Shown: one piece after another, positions 22,955-34,052 of the stretch
How positions within the stretch are numbered: the stretch's first letter is position 1
How the letters are laid out: every line of letters begins with the position of its first letter
From: Gyrodactylus bullatarudis
Taxonomy: Eukaryota; Platyhelminthes; Monogenea; Gyrodactylidea; Gyrodactylidae
Direction of reading: 5' to 3'
NCBI GenBank assembly: GCA_012064415.1
Contig: SSNU01000016.1
Span: forward strand, 54,779-114,452
DNA length: 59,674 nucleotides
Position numbers and translations under genes: made by a program
The notes under the pieces: model-generated
What the model saw: only the letters and a program-made list of their open reading frames with translations
The model's database searches: none
Told to the model about the DNA's origin: nothing

Positions 22955-23835
22955 ATTAATAATTACTGCGTTAAGAGTTAAAATTTCAGGCCAATTAAAT
23001 TCTGTAAATTCCGACTCTTTGATTAAAATATTTGATTTTAGCATGAATTCAGATTTTGTACAATCCCAAATGCTAAGTTGATTATTCAATTCTGCTAGAA
23101 GAGTTTAGCTTCAAATAAAAGCAAAGTGACAAACAAGCCAGTTTTTCAACAAAAAGATTTTCTGATGACAAAGATATCTTCATGAGGAATTAGAAGTCGA
23201 GTGAATATTTAGTGATTAAGCTTATTTTACACCGGATCTCATCAGACTATTGCACCGGTTTGATATTTATATTAAATTTTTGAGCATACGCAAATTGGTT
23301 CAAATAGGTTTTTTGGGGATGGAACATAGGGGCTGAGGGTTGTAAAATGTTCAAAATTTTAATAGTCTCCATGGCTGATTTAGTTATCTTCTCTTCACGA
23401 ATTCATCCATCGATAATTGTCCACTGAATCTTTTATGTTTTCAGATTTTTCAGTAAGAATCAATAATGTTCAATAAAATTTATTTATTATTTCGTCAAAC
23501 TTCCTGAAAACAATTAGTTATTTCTTAACAAAGATAAAGAAGAATATATATATTTATCGATAGAGTATACTTTTTCATTTCTGTTTTTTCCAGTAAATAT
23601 GCTCAAATTGAAATTGATAAAAAGATCCTCTTCGTTCCATATACTTTTTTGATAGGTATTCTTTCGTTAATTATGACAAAACAATGGTGGATTTTGAGAA
23701 AATTCACTGGACAATGAAACTATTCAAATTTCCTCCTTTTTCAGGTAAGAATTGATGAAGAAAAAAGAACATTTTGTATGAAAAATAGTGTTGCTTAACT
23801 TTGACTTCGGAAGAATGATGGAATGCTGATTTTTT
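22955..23835. other. Non-coding
   Basis: No gene or recognised repeat. T-rich tracts near 23460-23520 could supply a minus-strand poly(A) site (AATAAATAAA-like on the minus strand) for the exon ending at 23836. Confidence 0.4.
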
Positions 23836-24322
23836 TCAGTACATTGCACTCTTTTTTCTAGCATGTAAATGTTGGGAATTATTCTGACTGTCATCGTATT
23901 CATCTACTGACCCTATCCTAAGTCCAGTTGTTTTCATTGGTGAAGCAGTGATACTGCTACTCTTGCCCCTACTTAAAATCTCAGCATTTTCAAGGGACTG
24001 ATTCGAATGATTGCTGTCTGATTGAGAATTTGTCATGACATTAACAGAATGTGAGCTTAAACTCAATTGATGTGTTACATTTGGCTGAAGGTAAACATCT
24101 CGTGATTCATCTGACCTCTTTCCATTATTAAACGAACCAAACGGTGACCTCTGGATACTTGGAGATGCTGGAAGGAGAGTATTTGAAAAACTAAGACGAT
24201 GCTCAGTTCTGTGAATACTTAACAGATTCGGTTCTGGTGTTTGTATTGGAGATTGATTTGATTCGTTATGTAACTGTTTGTCTTTGACGTGATTCTCTAC
24301 CTGTAACATTCTTACACGACGA
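23836..24322 (-). CDS. Terminal exon encoding a Ser/Asn-rich C-terminus, gene unknown
   Basis: Minus-strand frame ending in TAA at 23838-23836. A T-rich CCCTTATTTTTCTAG acceptor places the exon start at 24322, giving about 161 residues after one split codon. The protein is hydrophilic and Ser/Gln/Asn-rich with patches such as LLPASPSIQRSPFGSFNNGK, SSSITASPMKTTGL and SVDEYDDSQNNSQHLHARKK before the stop. The frame also stays open upstream to 24459, but that part overlaps the end of a family A repeat and is probably not original coding sequence. It could be the 3' exon of the minus-strand gene whose first exon is at 57514-56126, but the phases do not join directly (this exon needs a phase-2 partner; that one ends in phase 0), so at least one more exon would be needed. 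Confidence 0.6.
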
Positions 24323-24339
24323 CTAGAAAAATAAGGGAA

Positions 24340-24410
24340 AAAATTAAGCCCAATTGGGAATCTATGATTTTTTACAAAAATCTCAATTTTCTCATCAAGA
24401 ACATCAATAT
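24340..24410 (+). repeat. Family A foldback terminus fragment
   Basis: The stretch GGGAATCTATGATTTTTTAC followed by AAAATCTCAATTTTCTCATC matches the ends of the family A elements at 51258 and elsewhere with few changes. It lies directly upstream of, and in the same open frame as, the 23836-24322 exon. Confidence 0.6.
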
Positions 24411-24811
24411 GAATTTTTAAAAATTCTAAGAAAAGACATTCTAAACACCAGTTGTACATTTCTTTAAGGGTTTTTTTTGTTAGAAATATAATCTGTATTT
24501 AAAAAGAGTAATTAATATGTACAGGAGAAAATTTAAAAAATAAATATGGTAATCTAGTTCTCTTGAAAAATCAATGAAGTCACTTTTTTTCAAAAATTTT
24601 ATTTATTTCAAAGAATTTGGGCAATTAAATTCCGAGAATTAGGATCGATAATAGGCTAATTAATCGAATTTGGTCTTAAAAGTTCCGAAATAAACCTGCC
24701 ATTTTATAAAAAAATTAAATTTTGAGCTACGTGATGATTGAAAATTTCAAATGATTTAGTCTTATAATAAAATTTAATAAAACTTAGGTCAATATTAGAA
24801 TCCCAGCCATG

Positions 24812-24867
24812 GTCATCCAAACGTTTCGACGGTGATTGTCTTCACACGCCTTCTTCAGTGGTACGAC
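24812..24867 (-). ncRNA. Hammerhead-ribozyme motif of Penelope type
   Basis: Read on the minus strand: the core box CUGAAGA (24858-24852) and the GAAA box (24828-24825) flank a hairpin. Stem II pairs GGCG-U-GUGA with UCACCGUC (8 pairs, one bulged U, loop AGACAA). Stem I pairs GUCGUACCA (24867-24859) with UGGAUGAC (24819-24812), also 8 pairs with one bulge. Stem III is the minimal loop-less AC/GU, with the H17 residue a U. This arrangement matches the minimal type described for Penelope-like retroelements. One extra A sits between CUGAAGA and stem II, so activity may be reduced. It is probably a remnant of a Penelope terminal region. Surrounding DNA shows no RT coding. Confidence 0.65.
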
Positions 24868-25214
24868 AAGTTTATCAAAAACAAAATACTATTTATATAC
24901 TTTCATGATGTCATCCCTATCAGTTTTATCCAATCAGATTAGAGAATAGAATAATACAAGAGTCTGACCTATGATGATAAAGTATTGATAATCAGAGTTA
25001 TAATTTTTTTTAATATTGACCTAACTAATTTTAGATCATTTTTCGCTTATTCAAATGATTTAATTTCCCACAATAACGATGAATTTCTCTAAACTTATTT
25101 GTTAAATTTTTTTGAGTAACGTTATTCTTAGTGTTTAAATAAATTTTTATTTTTGATTATAGTCATTTTTCGAAATTAGAGGAAAAGTATTCGATATCTG
25201 TTCTTAACTAATTA

Positions 25215-26799
25215 GTAATTACCAGGGCAACCACAAATATGCTCTTAAAAAAACTAAACATGTGCTTAAAAAATACCCCTAAAAACTTTAATATTCCATT
25301 AAATATGCTCTTTCAAATCCGTATATACTACTTACGAGTATTCTGTTAGAAAATTACGATTCTTTTCCAAATTAAAATTATTTTTTCATTTATTGAAACC
25401 AATAACAGTATACAGCCTTATATTTTTATCTAGAAAATATCTATCTTTTTTCATAAGATTTTTTGTGAGAATGATCTTTTTATCTCTGAAGTTGTTGGTT
25501 GGGCTTTGAGCAGCTGAGAATATTGATAGGGAGATATATTTTCTTTTTTTTGTTCAATTATATGTGATATATTTGGTTTCTACTCAATCGTTTCAGAATG
25601 TAGTCCTTTAGATTTATCGTCCTAAATTGAGGTCTTGAAGGATTCGATAGTACTCATCCATGGTTGCCGTACGATTCTGGATTTTATCCAGAATATCAAT
25701 GAGTTTTTCATAACTTCCAACGATTCCTGTGAGCTGATTAGGGACATCTGGATCAAGTAAAGAATTTCTTGTATTATCTATAATCGGTAAGAATAATTAG
25801 GAAGTTATCTCTCTTCCATCAGTCTTGAAATGTCATCGATGAGTTGACATGCTAAATTTCTATCTAATGGTCCCTCAATAACTTTTGTATCAATGCGATT
25901 TTTTTTCGAAAACTCTTCAAGACTGCCTATAATAGAATTCACAATGTTACGTCCTAATATTTCCGACTCGTCCACCATGAGAAAAATATCTTTTTGGAAA
26001 ATAAATCCTTTGATTTCATCCATCTTTTCTTTATATATTTGGTTGACTTGATTTCGGCAATTGGTTTCACAACGTAAAGGTCCAAGAGGTTTATCGAATA
26101 AGGCTTTTATTTTAATATTTCTAAGCTTGCATAGAGGGATATCAGCGTGGAGAAACGCTTCTGTTACTTGAAGAGTCCAATTAGCTTCTTTAATGCAGGG
26201 CTGAATGAGTTGTGCCCCTATGGTATAAGAATCTTCACATGTTTATCACATTTAAGATGCTGATTTACCTGTGACTTCTTGGAACAGTTGACAGTGCAAA
26301 TACAAGATTTACAGAATAATGCAGATCCAGATAATGAGAAAATATGTGGGTAAATGTTCACAAAACTCTCTTTGGGAGTAAGAGCGATTCTTGGCATGGT
26401 TAGTGAGCTAATGATGATAATAGATGAAAAACACTTCTCTCACTTGATTCAAGGCTTGAATTTCAAGCCAATGAAATGCTCGAGGTTAATCTATCTTGGG
26501 TATCTTAGATAAGCCCACATATCATTATCAGATTAAAGGCTAGTTTATAGGATTGATAACTACGAAGGGGAGTTAAACATTGATGATTTCTCAAATTTTA
26601 TCAATATGTATTTAAATATTTTTAATATACTCTTATGTATGCTTTTTGCATAAATTATGTAAACGCATATGAATATGCATTTATAACTTTGTAAAGGGGC
26701 AACTTAAAATTTTTCGATTTGTAAATATCTTGAAAGCTCTTTGAATCATGAAAAATATATCAATATGTCTTTTATGCATTAGGTTGCCCTGGTAATTAC
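25215..26799 (-). mobile_element. hAT-superfamily DNA transposon, internally deleted
   Basis: Terminal inverted repeats start CAGGGCAACC at 25223 and end GGTTGCCCTG at 26791. They are flanked by a perfect 8-bp target duplication GTAATTAC (25215-25222 and 26792-26799), the hallmark of hAT insertion. The element is 1569 bp, too short for an autonomous hAT. Subterminal DNA is rich in ATGCTCTT/TATGC-type short repeats. It carries the broken transposase described separately. Confidence 0.9.
25614..26397 (-). pseudogene. hAT transposase remnant (CGGBP1-like BED finger)
   Basis: The minus-strand ATG at 26397 opens a frame with a BED-type zinc finger (LFCKSCICTVNC, then NQHLKCDKHV), stopped at 26218-26220. 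Coding resumes in another frame at 26217 and runs to 25805 through VTEAFLHADIPLCKL and KDIFLMVDESE, which resemble the early catalytic part of hAT proteins of the ZBED/CGGBP1 type. A third in-phase piece at about 25780-25614 (LLDPDVPNQLTGIVGSYEKL to the end NLGR) resembles the C-terminal end. Most of the catalytic core and dimerisation region are absent. The first break could be read as a very short intron, but that would remove the finger's histidines, so a disabling mutation is more likely. Confidence 0.7.
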
Positions 26800-28800
26800 T
26801 TGTCAATTAAAATTGACCTTGTATTATTCAGTAATACATAAAATGATAATTATAATTATTATACATAAATTTGGCCTTACATCAGCTCTGTCAAATTAGC
26901 TCTTAATTTTGGTATCATGTAACACCTATATAAAAGCACTACACACAGTTTTATTCCCCTGAGAATAAATCCACTCTCCATGATCCATTTTATTCATGAA
27001 TAATTAATAGTTCTATAGTTACGTATCGTCCTAATTACAGAAAATTTATCATAATTTCTTGCTGAATAATTTTTATGGAGGCTATTATTTTTTCACTGGT
27101 GAAGTCATCTTAAAAATTTCTGAAATGATATATTTTTGAAATGATTTACAGATAGATCAATATAAATCAAGAGACAACATGGTCACTGGCTATTAGTCAG
27201 GTAGCAAGCGACAAACTTTATTCATGTAGTCAATCTATGACGGCTTTTATTTTCTAACAAAAAACACTAATCAATAGGACTTATCTCTAAAATAACCGGC
27301 ATTATTTTTTTCTTTATTCAAAATTAGCGCAGAATATTCATTAGAGTGATTTTTGACAATTTACTAGGATTTCTAATGGTAGAATTTACCCAAAACTGAT
27401 TGTAATAGATTCTACCATACCATAAAAAATGAGGACCCAAATTACCAAACAAGAGAGGGCAAATGTTCTATAAATTAGCCCTTTTAATGCCATTGATATA
27501 GGACATAATGAAAAATTCCTATTGTTTGTATTAATTAATCAAGATTCATTAGACTAATACTTTGTTAGAATGAAACTTCAACTCATCATCAATGATTGAT
27601 TCAATTTTAGTAATTCATATCTTTTCTTTCTTGCCGATACTGCAACATCTCCATTTGATAAAATTTGGATGAAATATTCGATTTTTTATCGTAAAATATT
27701 TTGATTAATCATTAAGCGAAAAGTTGTCGAATACTTGTTGATCGAAATTTATCATAAATTTTATCATTCAGTACATATAATGCTACTTTTAATCGAGAAA
27801 ATATCGACTCGAACAGTATGTATCTCTCTGCATTTCTAATCGAATTAAATTTATTCAATAATTTACATTTTTTTCTTTTCTCAAGTTGAAAATTTTGATC
27901 AATAAATTAACATTTGATTCAGAATTTATCATCAGAATTGAATAAATTTTAAGGAATATATCTCCAAGGACCATTATTAGAATTGGTTATGATACTGTAT
28001 ACAATGTACACTATACAATGATGGATTTAGAATAATAAGATTTATTAAAATTCTCAATTAGATTTTTCATTTTCGATATTTTTAGCAACAATGTATTACA
28101 TTGGAGACTATATTTTTTATCTAAAGCTAGTTGACATGAAGATGAGAGTTTACTATTTTTACAAAAAAATCAATTTTTTATCGATTTCGATAATTCGAAG
28201 CAGTAAAGTGATGATATTTGGAATCAAAACATTAGACAAACCTTTTTAAAAGTGAAGCCATGTGAAAAAAACGAGAGATTTTTTATAATTGAAAAAAGAC
28301 TAGGAAAAAAATTAAAAAAGACATTAAATTTTCTTACATTTGGCCTTATCTAGAGATCTCGGAATATCTAAATTTGATTTCAATTTCATCTCTGAAAAGG
28401 GTAGTTATCAATCATCAAGAATTGAAGACGCTCACTCTCATTAAATCTTCACCACTATAGTCTACTCTAATCGACAGGGATTATGCAATAATACCCCAGA
28501 ATTTGGTCCAATAAAAAAGCTAGCCATATTTAATAGATGCAAAAATATTTTTAAAAAACTTAAACGCTCATTTAAAAACTTGAACATAATTCAAAACAGA
28601 AATTAAAAACGCTATTATATTATAAGAAGAATAATTAAAATTTTTTTATAAAGACAACATATGAATTGTTAAATAAATAATTATTATAATCTATTATTAT
28701 TAACTATAGAAAGGGGATGCCTAATATTTTTTATAGAAACTATTACCAAGAGTACTCATAGACATCAGTCTTTTCATGTTACAAATATTCTCGAAACTTA
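26800..28800. other. Non-coding, repeat fragments
   Basis: No gene. A piece of an interspersed repeat at 27440-27495 (AGAGGGCAAATGTTCTAT) matches 47755-47815 in the opposite orientation. The family A terminus TAAAGCTAGTTGACATGAAG recurs at about 28120-28185. Confidence 0.5.
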
Positions 28801-28960
28801 TGTGAGTCTGCAGACTCCCTAGTAAACCAGGGAATCTGGAAAATCACTATTCAGATTCCGTGATTAGCTATTCGCTAGTCACAGTGAATCTGAAAACTTT
28901 AGGAATTCTGCAGAATCTCTCGTCAAGAATCAGTGAGTCTGCAGACGATAAGAAAATCAT
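28800..28960. repeat. Cluster of short palindromic CTGCAGA/GAATCTG motifs
   Basis: GTGAGTCTGCAGAC occurs at both ends of the segment. Between them lie GGGAATCTGG, CAGATTCC, GTGAATCTG and GAATTCTGCAGAATC, several being inverted or variant copies of each other. Its origin is unknown; it may be the core of a small foldback element. Confidence 0.5.
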
Positions 28961-30019
28961 ATCATCTGATGGATTGGTCTTTAATAGATAATGTACAAAC
29001 TATGTATGTTCTAATTACAGATACATGAGGGACTAATACGTTAAAGCCTTTAACTTAAAGGTACCTACTTGTACTTAGTGAAGTCGAAATTCAATAAAAC
29101 CAAAATGATGAGATTATTTATAAAATTATTTGGGCCAACTTTAATCTGATTTTGAGCTTATAAAAATCAACCCCCTCCCCAATATACTATTCTGACCAGA
29201 ATTTAATTCTCTATTGATTGATCTGAAAATCTGAACTTTTTCAAATTTTTAGACAAAAATTTATACCAGGATCAGAATAGACCTGCTTCAAAGTACAATG
29301 GCAAGCTATTTATTTATTGAAAACTGTGAAATGTACACAAACGAACGGAGGTGTAGTTTTACACTCCACAAATACCTGTTCTCACCTGTATTATACAGCT
29401 AATTTGAATTTCTTGTTGATCTCAATAAAAAAATAGTTCTACACTCTTGCTTGTCAACCTCTTATACTACTATTCTTTTATCTTAATAATGAAACTAATT
29501 GAGATCATATATAGTATTTTGATCTTTTTCATCATAGGCGTTTAAAAAATTATCAACTATTCAATGATGAATATACGTGATTTAAAACAAACTTTATTCA
29601 AGTCATATAAATCCACTTGTTTTCAACTCAACTTTTTTTATAAATCTATAAAGCTCATCCTTTTGTTTTATTTCACGATACACAGTTTCTAATTTCATTT
29701 CTCCTTCTTCTTCCCAATTCTTTGTTCTTATCTTCAACTAACGAAAGAAGATACTCACGAAAGCAAAGCAAAAAGAAGCTATACTTACTCTCTCTTTCAT
29801 CAAAAGTCCATCCCTTAACTTTTTCCCGGACTTGGAAATATTTCCTTATTTCATTTGTTTAACTACTTTTTATCTTTTGAATTTGTATATTTTATGTAAT
29901 TATAAAACAAAAAAAAATATTTAAATTTTCGTTATTCTCTCATTCGTAAAATACAGTATAAAATGTATACTATACATAATCAACAAACACTAATTATAAT
30001 GAATGTGGGAACTGAAATT
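28961..30019. other. Non-coding
   Basis: No supported gene or repeat by eye. Confidence 0.4.
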
Positions 30020-30240
30020 TTTAGACTAATTGTGATCCTTAAAATCAACTTTTGATCACTCTCTCATATTGAAATCAACAAAAATTTTCAGCTCAAAGTT
30101 CAAAAAAATGGGAATTCGGCGCTATTTCAAGAATTCAAATTTGCCGTATTTTCCTTAGAAATTAATTTTTTCTAAATTTTTTTTCTTATTATCGTGAAAG
30201 AGGGTCTCATAAATTCCCATCTTCCTATTAACTAGGCGTA
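30020..30240 (-). repeat. Foldback family A, half copy
   Basis: Shares GATCACTCTCTCA, AAAAATGGGAATTCGGCGCT, ATCGTGAAAGAGGG and the end ATTCCCATCTTCCTATTAAC with the 51238-51535 copy, in reverse orientation. Only one arm is present. Confidence 0.65.
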
Positions 30241-30349
30241 GATTTGAAAATAAATCAACCATCTTCTAAATTAAACTTGGATACCAAACCATACGTTCAA
30301 CCATCGCTCAAAACTGCTTATTCAATGAACATTTATGCTTGTGATATTG

Positions 30350-30460
30350 AATACACTATGCCCTCTAAATTATTATTGGAATTTGAACGATAATATTGTC
30401 GAACTTCATCAAAAATATTACTATTATTGGGTTCTGAACCTGGGTTATAATCTTCCCAAT
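30350..30460 (+). repeat. Interspersed repeat family D, copy 1
   Basis: TTTGAACGATAATATTGTCG followed by AACTTCATCAAAAATATTA and TTGGGTTCTGAACC is shared, inverted, with 43260-43350 and partly with the hairpin at 38982-39110. Confidence 0.5.
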
Positions 30461-32284
30461 AAAAGTATTATTGGAACATTTTGTCAGAAGTAAAAGAGAT
30501 GGTCTTTCCCTCAAACATCGTAAACAAGAATCACAAGAGAAATTATGAGATTTTTATATCTATAAATATACTATATAAAATTACTGTAATAAAGGTTTTT
30601 TTACTAAATTCTAATTACTACCACTTAATGTGAAAATTAAATACACGCAGGTAAGGAAAAGTATAGAATAAATCTGATTAAATAAATGTACTATGGACTA
30701 TTTTTGCAAATAATTTGCTAAATTAATGAATTTTAATTGCAACCAATCATAAAATTATTGAGTAAAATCTTGTTTTCGTCAATTTTAGGACATATAATTT
30801 CATCGGAAGATATATTGGCTTTGACCAAAAAGTTCTAACTTTTTTGAATAAAGAATGTACAGAGTTTTAAAAATTAATTATCCAACAAATAACGAGTACT
30901 TGAATGATTAGTGATGGTTCATGAATTAGGATGTTTAAAATTTATTGAAAGAATGTGTAAGCTGGCTGATGATTTGAAGAATCGATATTTTTTAGAATTT
31001 ATTCGCTGATTACAAATCAGATCTGCATTAAAATCATTATTCTCGATTTCTTGATAAAAACTGTTAGATTAATATATCACCATTAGGGCGAGTCAAAAAT
31101 TTTTTTCTCTTGAACAATTTTTCGGCAGCAATGTGAGTTTGTTAGATCTAACTTAGAAAATGCTATTTATGAAATTTGAATTTGAAATTTTTTCCATCCC
31201 ATTTTCCCAAAAATCTTCAACATATCCCAAATTGATCGGAATTTTTAAAATGAAATTGCAGTGCTGATTAGGAATACATTATGAACCTATTTAAAATTGC
31301 ATTAAAACGACTCAAAATTTAAATTTTAAACGATTGTAGTAGATAAATTAATTGAAAATTGTTGGCGCTAATTCGGCATTTTCAATTGCGATTTGGGGTA
31401 TCTAAAAAAAATTAAAAATACATGGTTTAATAGGAACTATTTTACCTTGAAAAATTCTCTTTAAAATGAGGTCTGCACATCCGGATGTTAAAAAATTTGC
31501 CTCTCTCTGATCATCATTTTATTTTAAAATTGCTAAGACTTTTGTAATAATCTTAAAATTCACTGGTAAATTACCTGAGTTGATATCTCTGAAGGCGAAA
31601 GACATCATCAAAAGTTTGATACAGTCCAGTCGATATGAGATGGGTTGGGAACCATTCGATTCTCAATGTTATAGACTTGTCGTTGGGTTTAGTATAACCA
31701 AAAGCAGGATCGCATACCTAAAAATATAAAATATTTTAAACTATTTTATTCTTTGGGATTTTTTTCTCAAGATTTCATAAAACCAAATGTAGTGGGGAAA
31801 AGTTGATATTTTCAATGAGCATAAAAAATTTATCTTTTTTTCCAGAGTATGATAATGATAGGTTTCAACCTGGTAGTACATTTCTTTTTTTAAAGGATAG
31901 AAACATGATCTCAAGTCACAAGCGTATAATTTTCTTTCTAGGAACTCTACTTCCTAAGAATAACCTAATATTATCATTTTACAGAATAAAATTATTTATT
32001 CTTTGAAGTGAAAAAAACATAAAAATTCAAGAACAGAACTATTTACCAGATTTAATTGCATTTATTTTGTATACATTATTTTATTTTTATATTTCAATAT
32101 AAGATTTCTTTCTAACAAAAAAAATAGAATCAGGATATTTAAAAATTTCCCTCACCTGCAGAATATTATTGGAGTAAAGCTAGTTGACATGAAGATGAGA
32201 ATTTTATGTCTTGATTAAATCCCTTTGATCGAATTCATTTAAAATAAAAAAGTCAACTATACCTGTTTTGAACAGTTTTAAGAT
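30461..32284. other. Non-coding, repeat fragments
   Basis: No gene supported. Short family A/B-like pieces occur at about 31120-31390 (GGCGCTAATTCGGC). A family A terminus (TAAAGCTAGTTGACATGAAG) lies at 32176-32215. The frame at 31803-32006 looks like chance. Confidence 0.4.
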
Positions 32285-33734
32285 TACAGTCGGAACCGAA
32301 ACTCAATGGCCACCCTCTTTTAAGAAACTCTGATAAAGTTGTATATATATTTTTGATCTATTCCTACTGAAATGTATATAATAATATGTAAAGGTAGGTA
32401 GTATTATGGGTGGTTGACTGTTCATGCAAATGAAGATGCATATAATTTTAGTAAGATTTATTTATCGGTTTATAAGTGTCATTAACATATGAGAACTAAT
32501 GAATAACACATTTATTAATTAATTGCATACATGAAACCAAGAGTTGGACCTTTTTCTATACACTTCAACTTGAAATATCTGATAAAAGAGGAACAATATA
32601 AAATCTTTTATTAATGAAAAACCTAAGCTGGAATTCGATAGTCATAATTTTCAGAATGTTTGACTTAATCTAAATTTATGCTAAAAACCTTCAAAGCTCA
32701 GGTATAATCTCTAAAATTGTAAAAAAAGATTTTCCTCCTTTTTCCTCAAGTTTGATTTGAAAAATTAAACTTGATTTGATAAGATTATTCTTAGTTAAAA
32801 ACTTATGAATATTATAATTTTATGAGTTAGATAGATTTTTGCCTTTTTTAATGATTCATATTGATACCATAAAATAACAAACTTTGTTGAGAAATCAATA
32901 AATTATTTAAATAAACCCATACTATCATTACAAATAATTTGCTATTCCAATTGATGAAAAATTATTCTGAGCTTCTACGAGCATGATGGATAGATCTCAT
33001 TATATTTTCCGAAAGACTGACCAAAAATCTATATGTATTAAACGTCTGTATTTTTTGGGTCCTTGCATAAGGCCATAATAAATTATTTTAATCTGATAAA
33101 TTTTGGGTTGCAAATTTTATTCATCAGTATCCCTACGGCTGGCTTAGGATCAGATAAAAGGTTCAAGAATATTCTTTTGATAAAAAAATGAATTTTTGGT
33201 ATAATTTAATTGACATATATCACCCTTATAAGAAACCTAAAAATACAGATTTTCAATAAAAATATGATCTGGATTTCAAGATCCAATCACTTGTGATCTT
33301 ATGAACTGATTTTCATGCCCTGACTATCTATGGAATCAGCACTTTTTTACCTTTCAAACTAGCCCATTTGAAGCTCGAGTGAACGCATAATTGACTCACA
33401 CCCCTTTAATTTGTGATCCAAAACCCTGATTTTGATCGGTCGCTTACAAGTAGACCTACATAAAACAGGTTTTTTTAGAGTGCTTTTTAAGGGAAACTTT
33501 AATGTTCTTATGAAAAAGGACCTTCTCTTTTATATGCTCAGATGCTTTTGAATTCTCTAAAACCTCTCTGAACCTCGCAATAAACCTCCAAAAACTCAAT
33601 TTTTCGTACTTGTCAATTTTACCCTTAAAAACGCGAGTTAAACGGAAATCTGAATGCACCAATAAATTCCTTGTAACATTTTCGCTCTAATTTCTTCGGA
33701 CTGGGGTGGCCATCGAGTTTCGGTTCCGACTGTA
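32285..33734. mobile_element. Tc1/mariner-type non-autonomous element
   Basis: The terminal repeats CAGTCGGAACCGAAACTC..TGGCCACCC (from 32287) and its inverted copy (ending at 33732) match over about 29 bp with one difference. Each end is flanked by TA, the duplication made by Tc1/mariner transposases. The 1446-bp length fits an autonomous family member, but no transposase or DDE motif can be read in any frame; the longest frame (33662-33456, minus) is not recognisable. It is therefore a decayed or non-autonomous copy. Confidence 0.75.
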
Positions 33735-34052
33735 ACTAATTCTCAAAGCAGATTGATACATTTATGATATTTTCCCACATGTCAGTGTAAGGAAATTCTC
33801 CTGCAACATGCTTAAAAGTTTCAAAACAGAAAAAAAATTGAGCATTGCTTCTAAACCATAGGAAGTAACTCATTACTTAAAGCTATTCTCGATGAATTTG
33901 GGAATTCATGATTTTTACAAAAATCTCATTTTTTCATCAAGGTATAGAAATTTTTGAAAGATTTTTTGGTAACTGATTCAAAATGTACACTTTTACTGAT
34001 TTTAGAAAATTTATTTTGAAAAAATGTTTTTTTGGAAAATTTTGGAGACATT

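Noticed and set aside
33456..33662. Minus frame as a mariner transposase start
   Set aside because: No helix-turn-helix or DDE features; only 68 residues.
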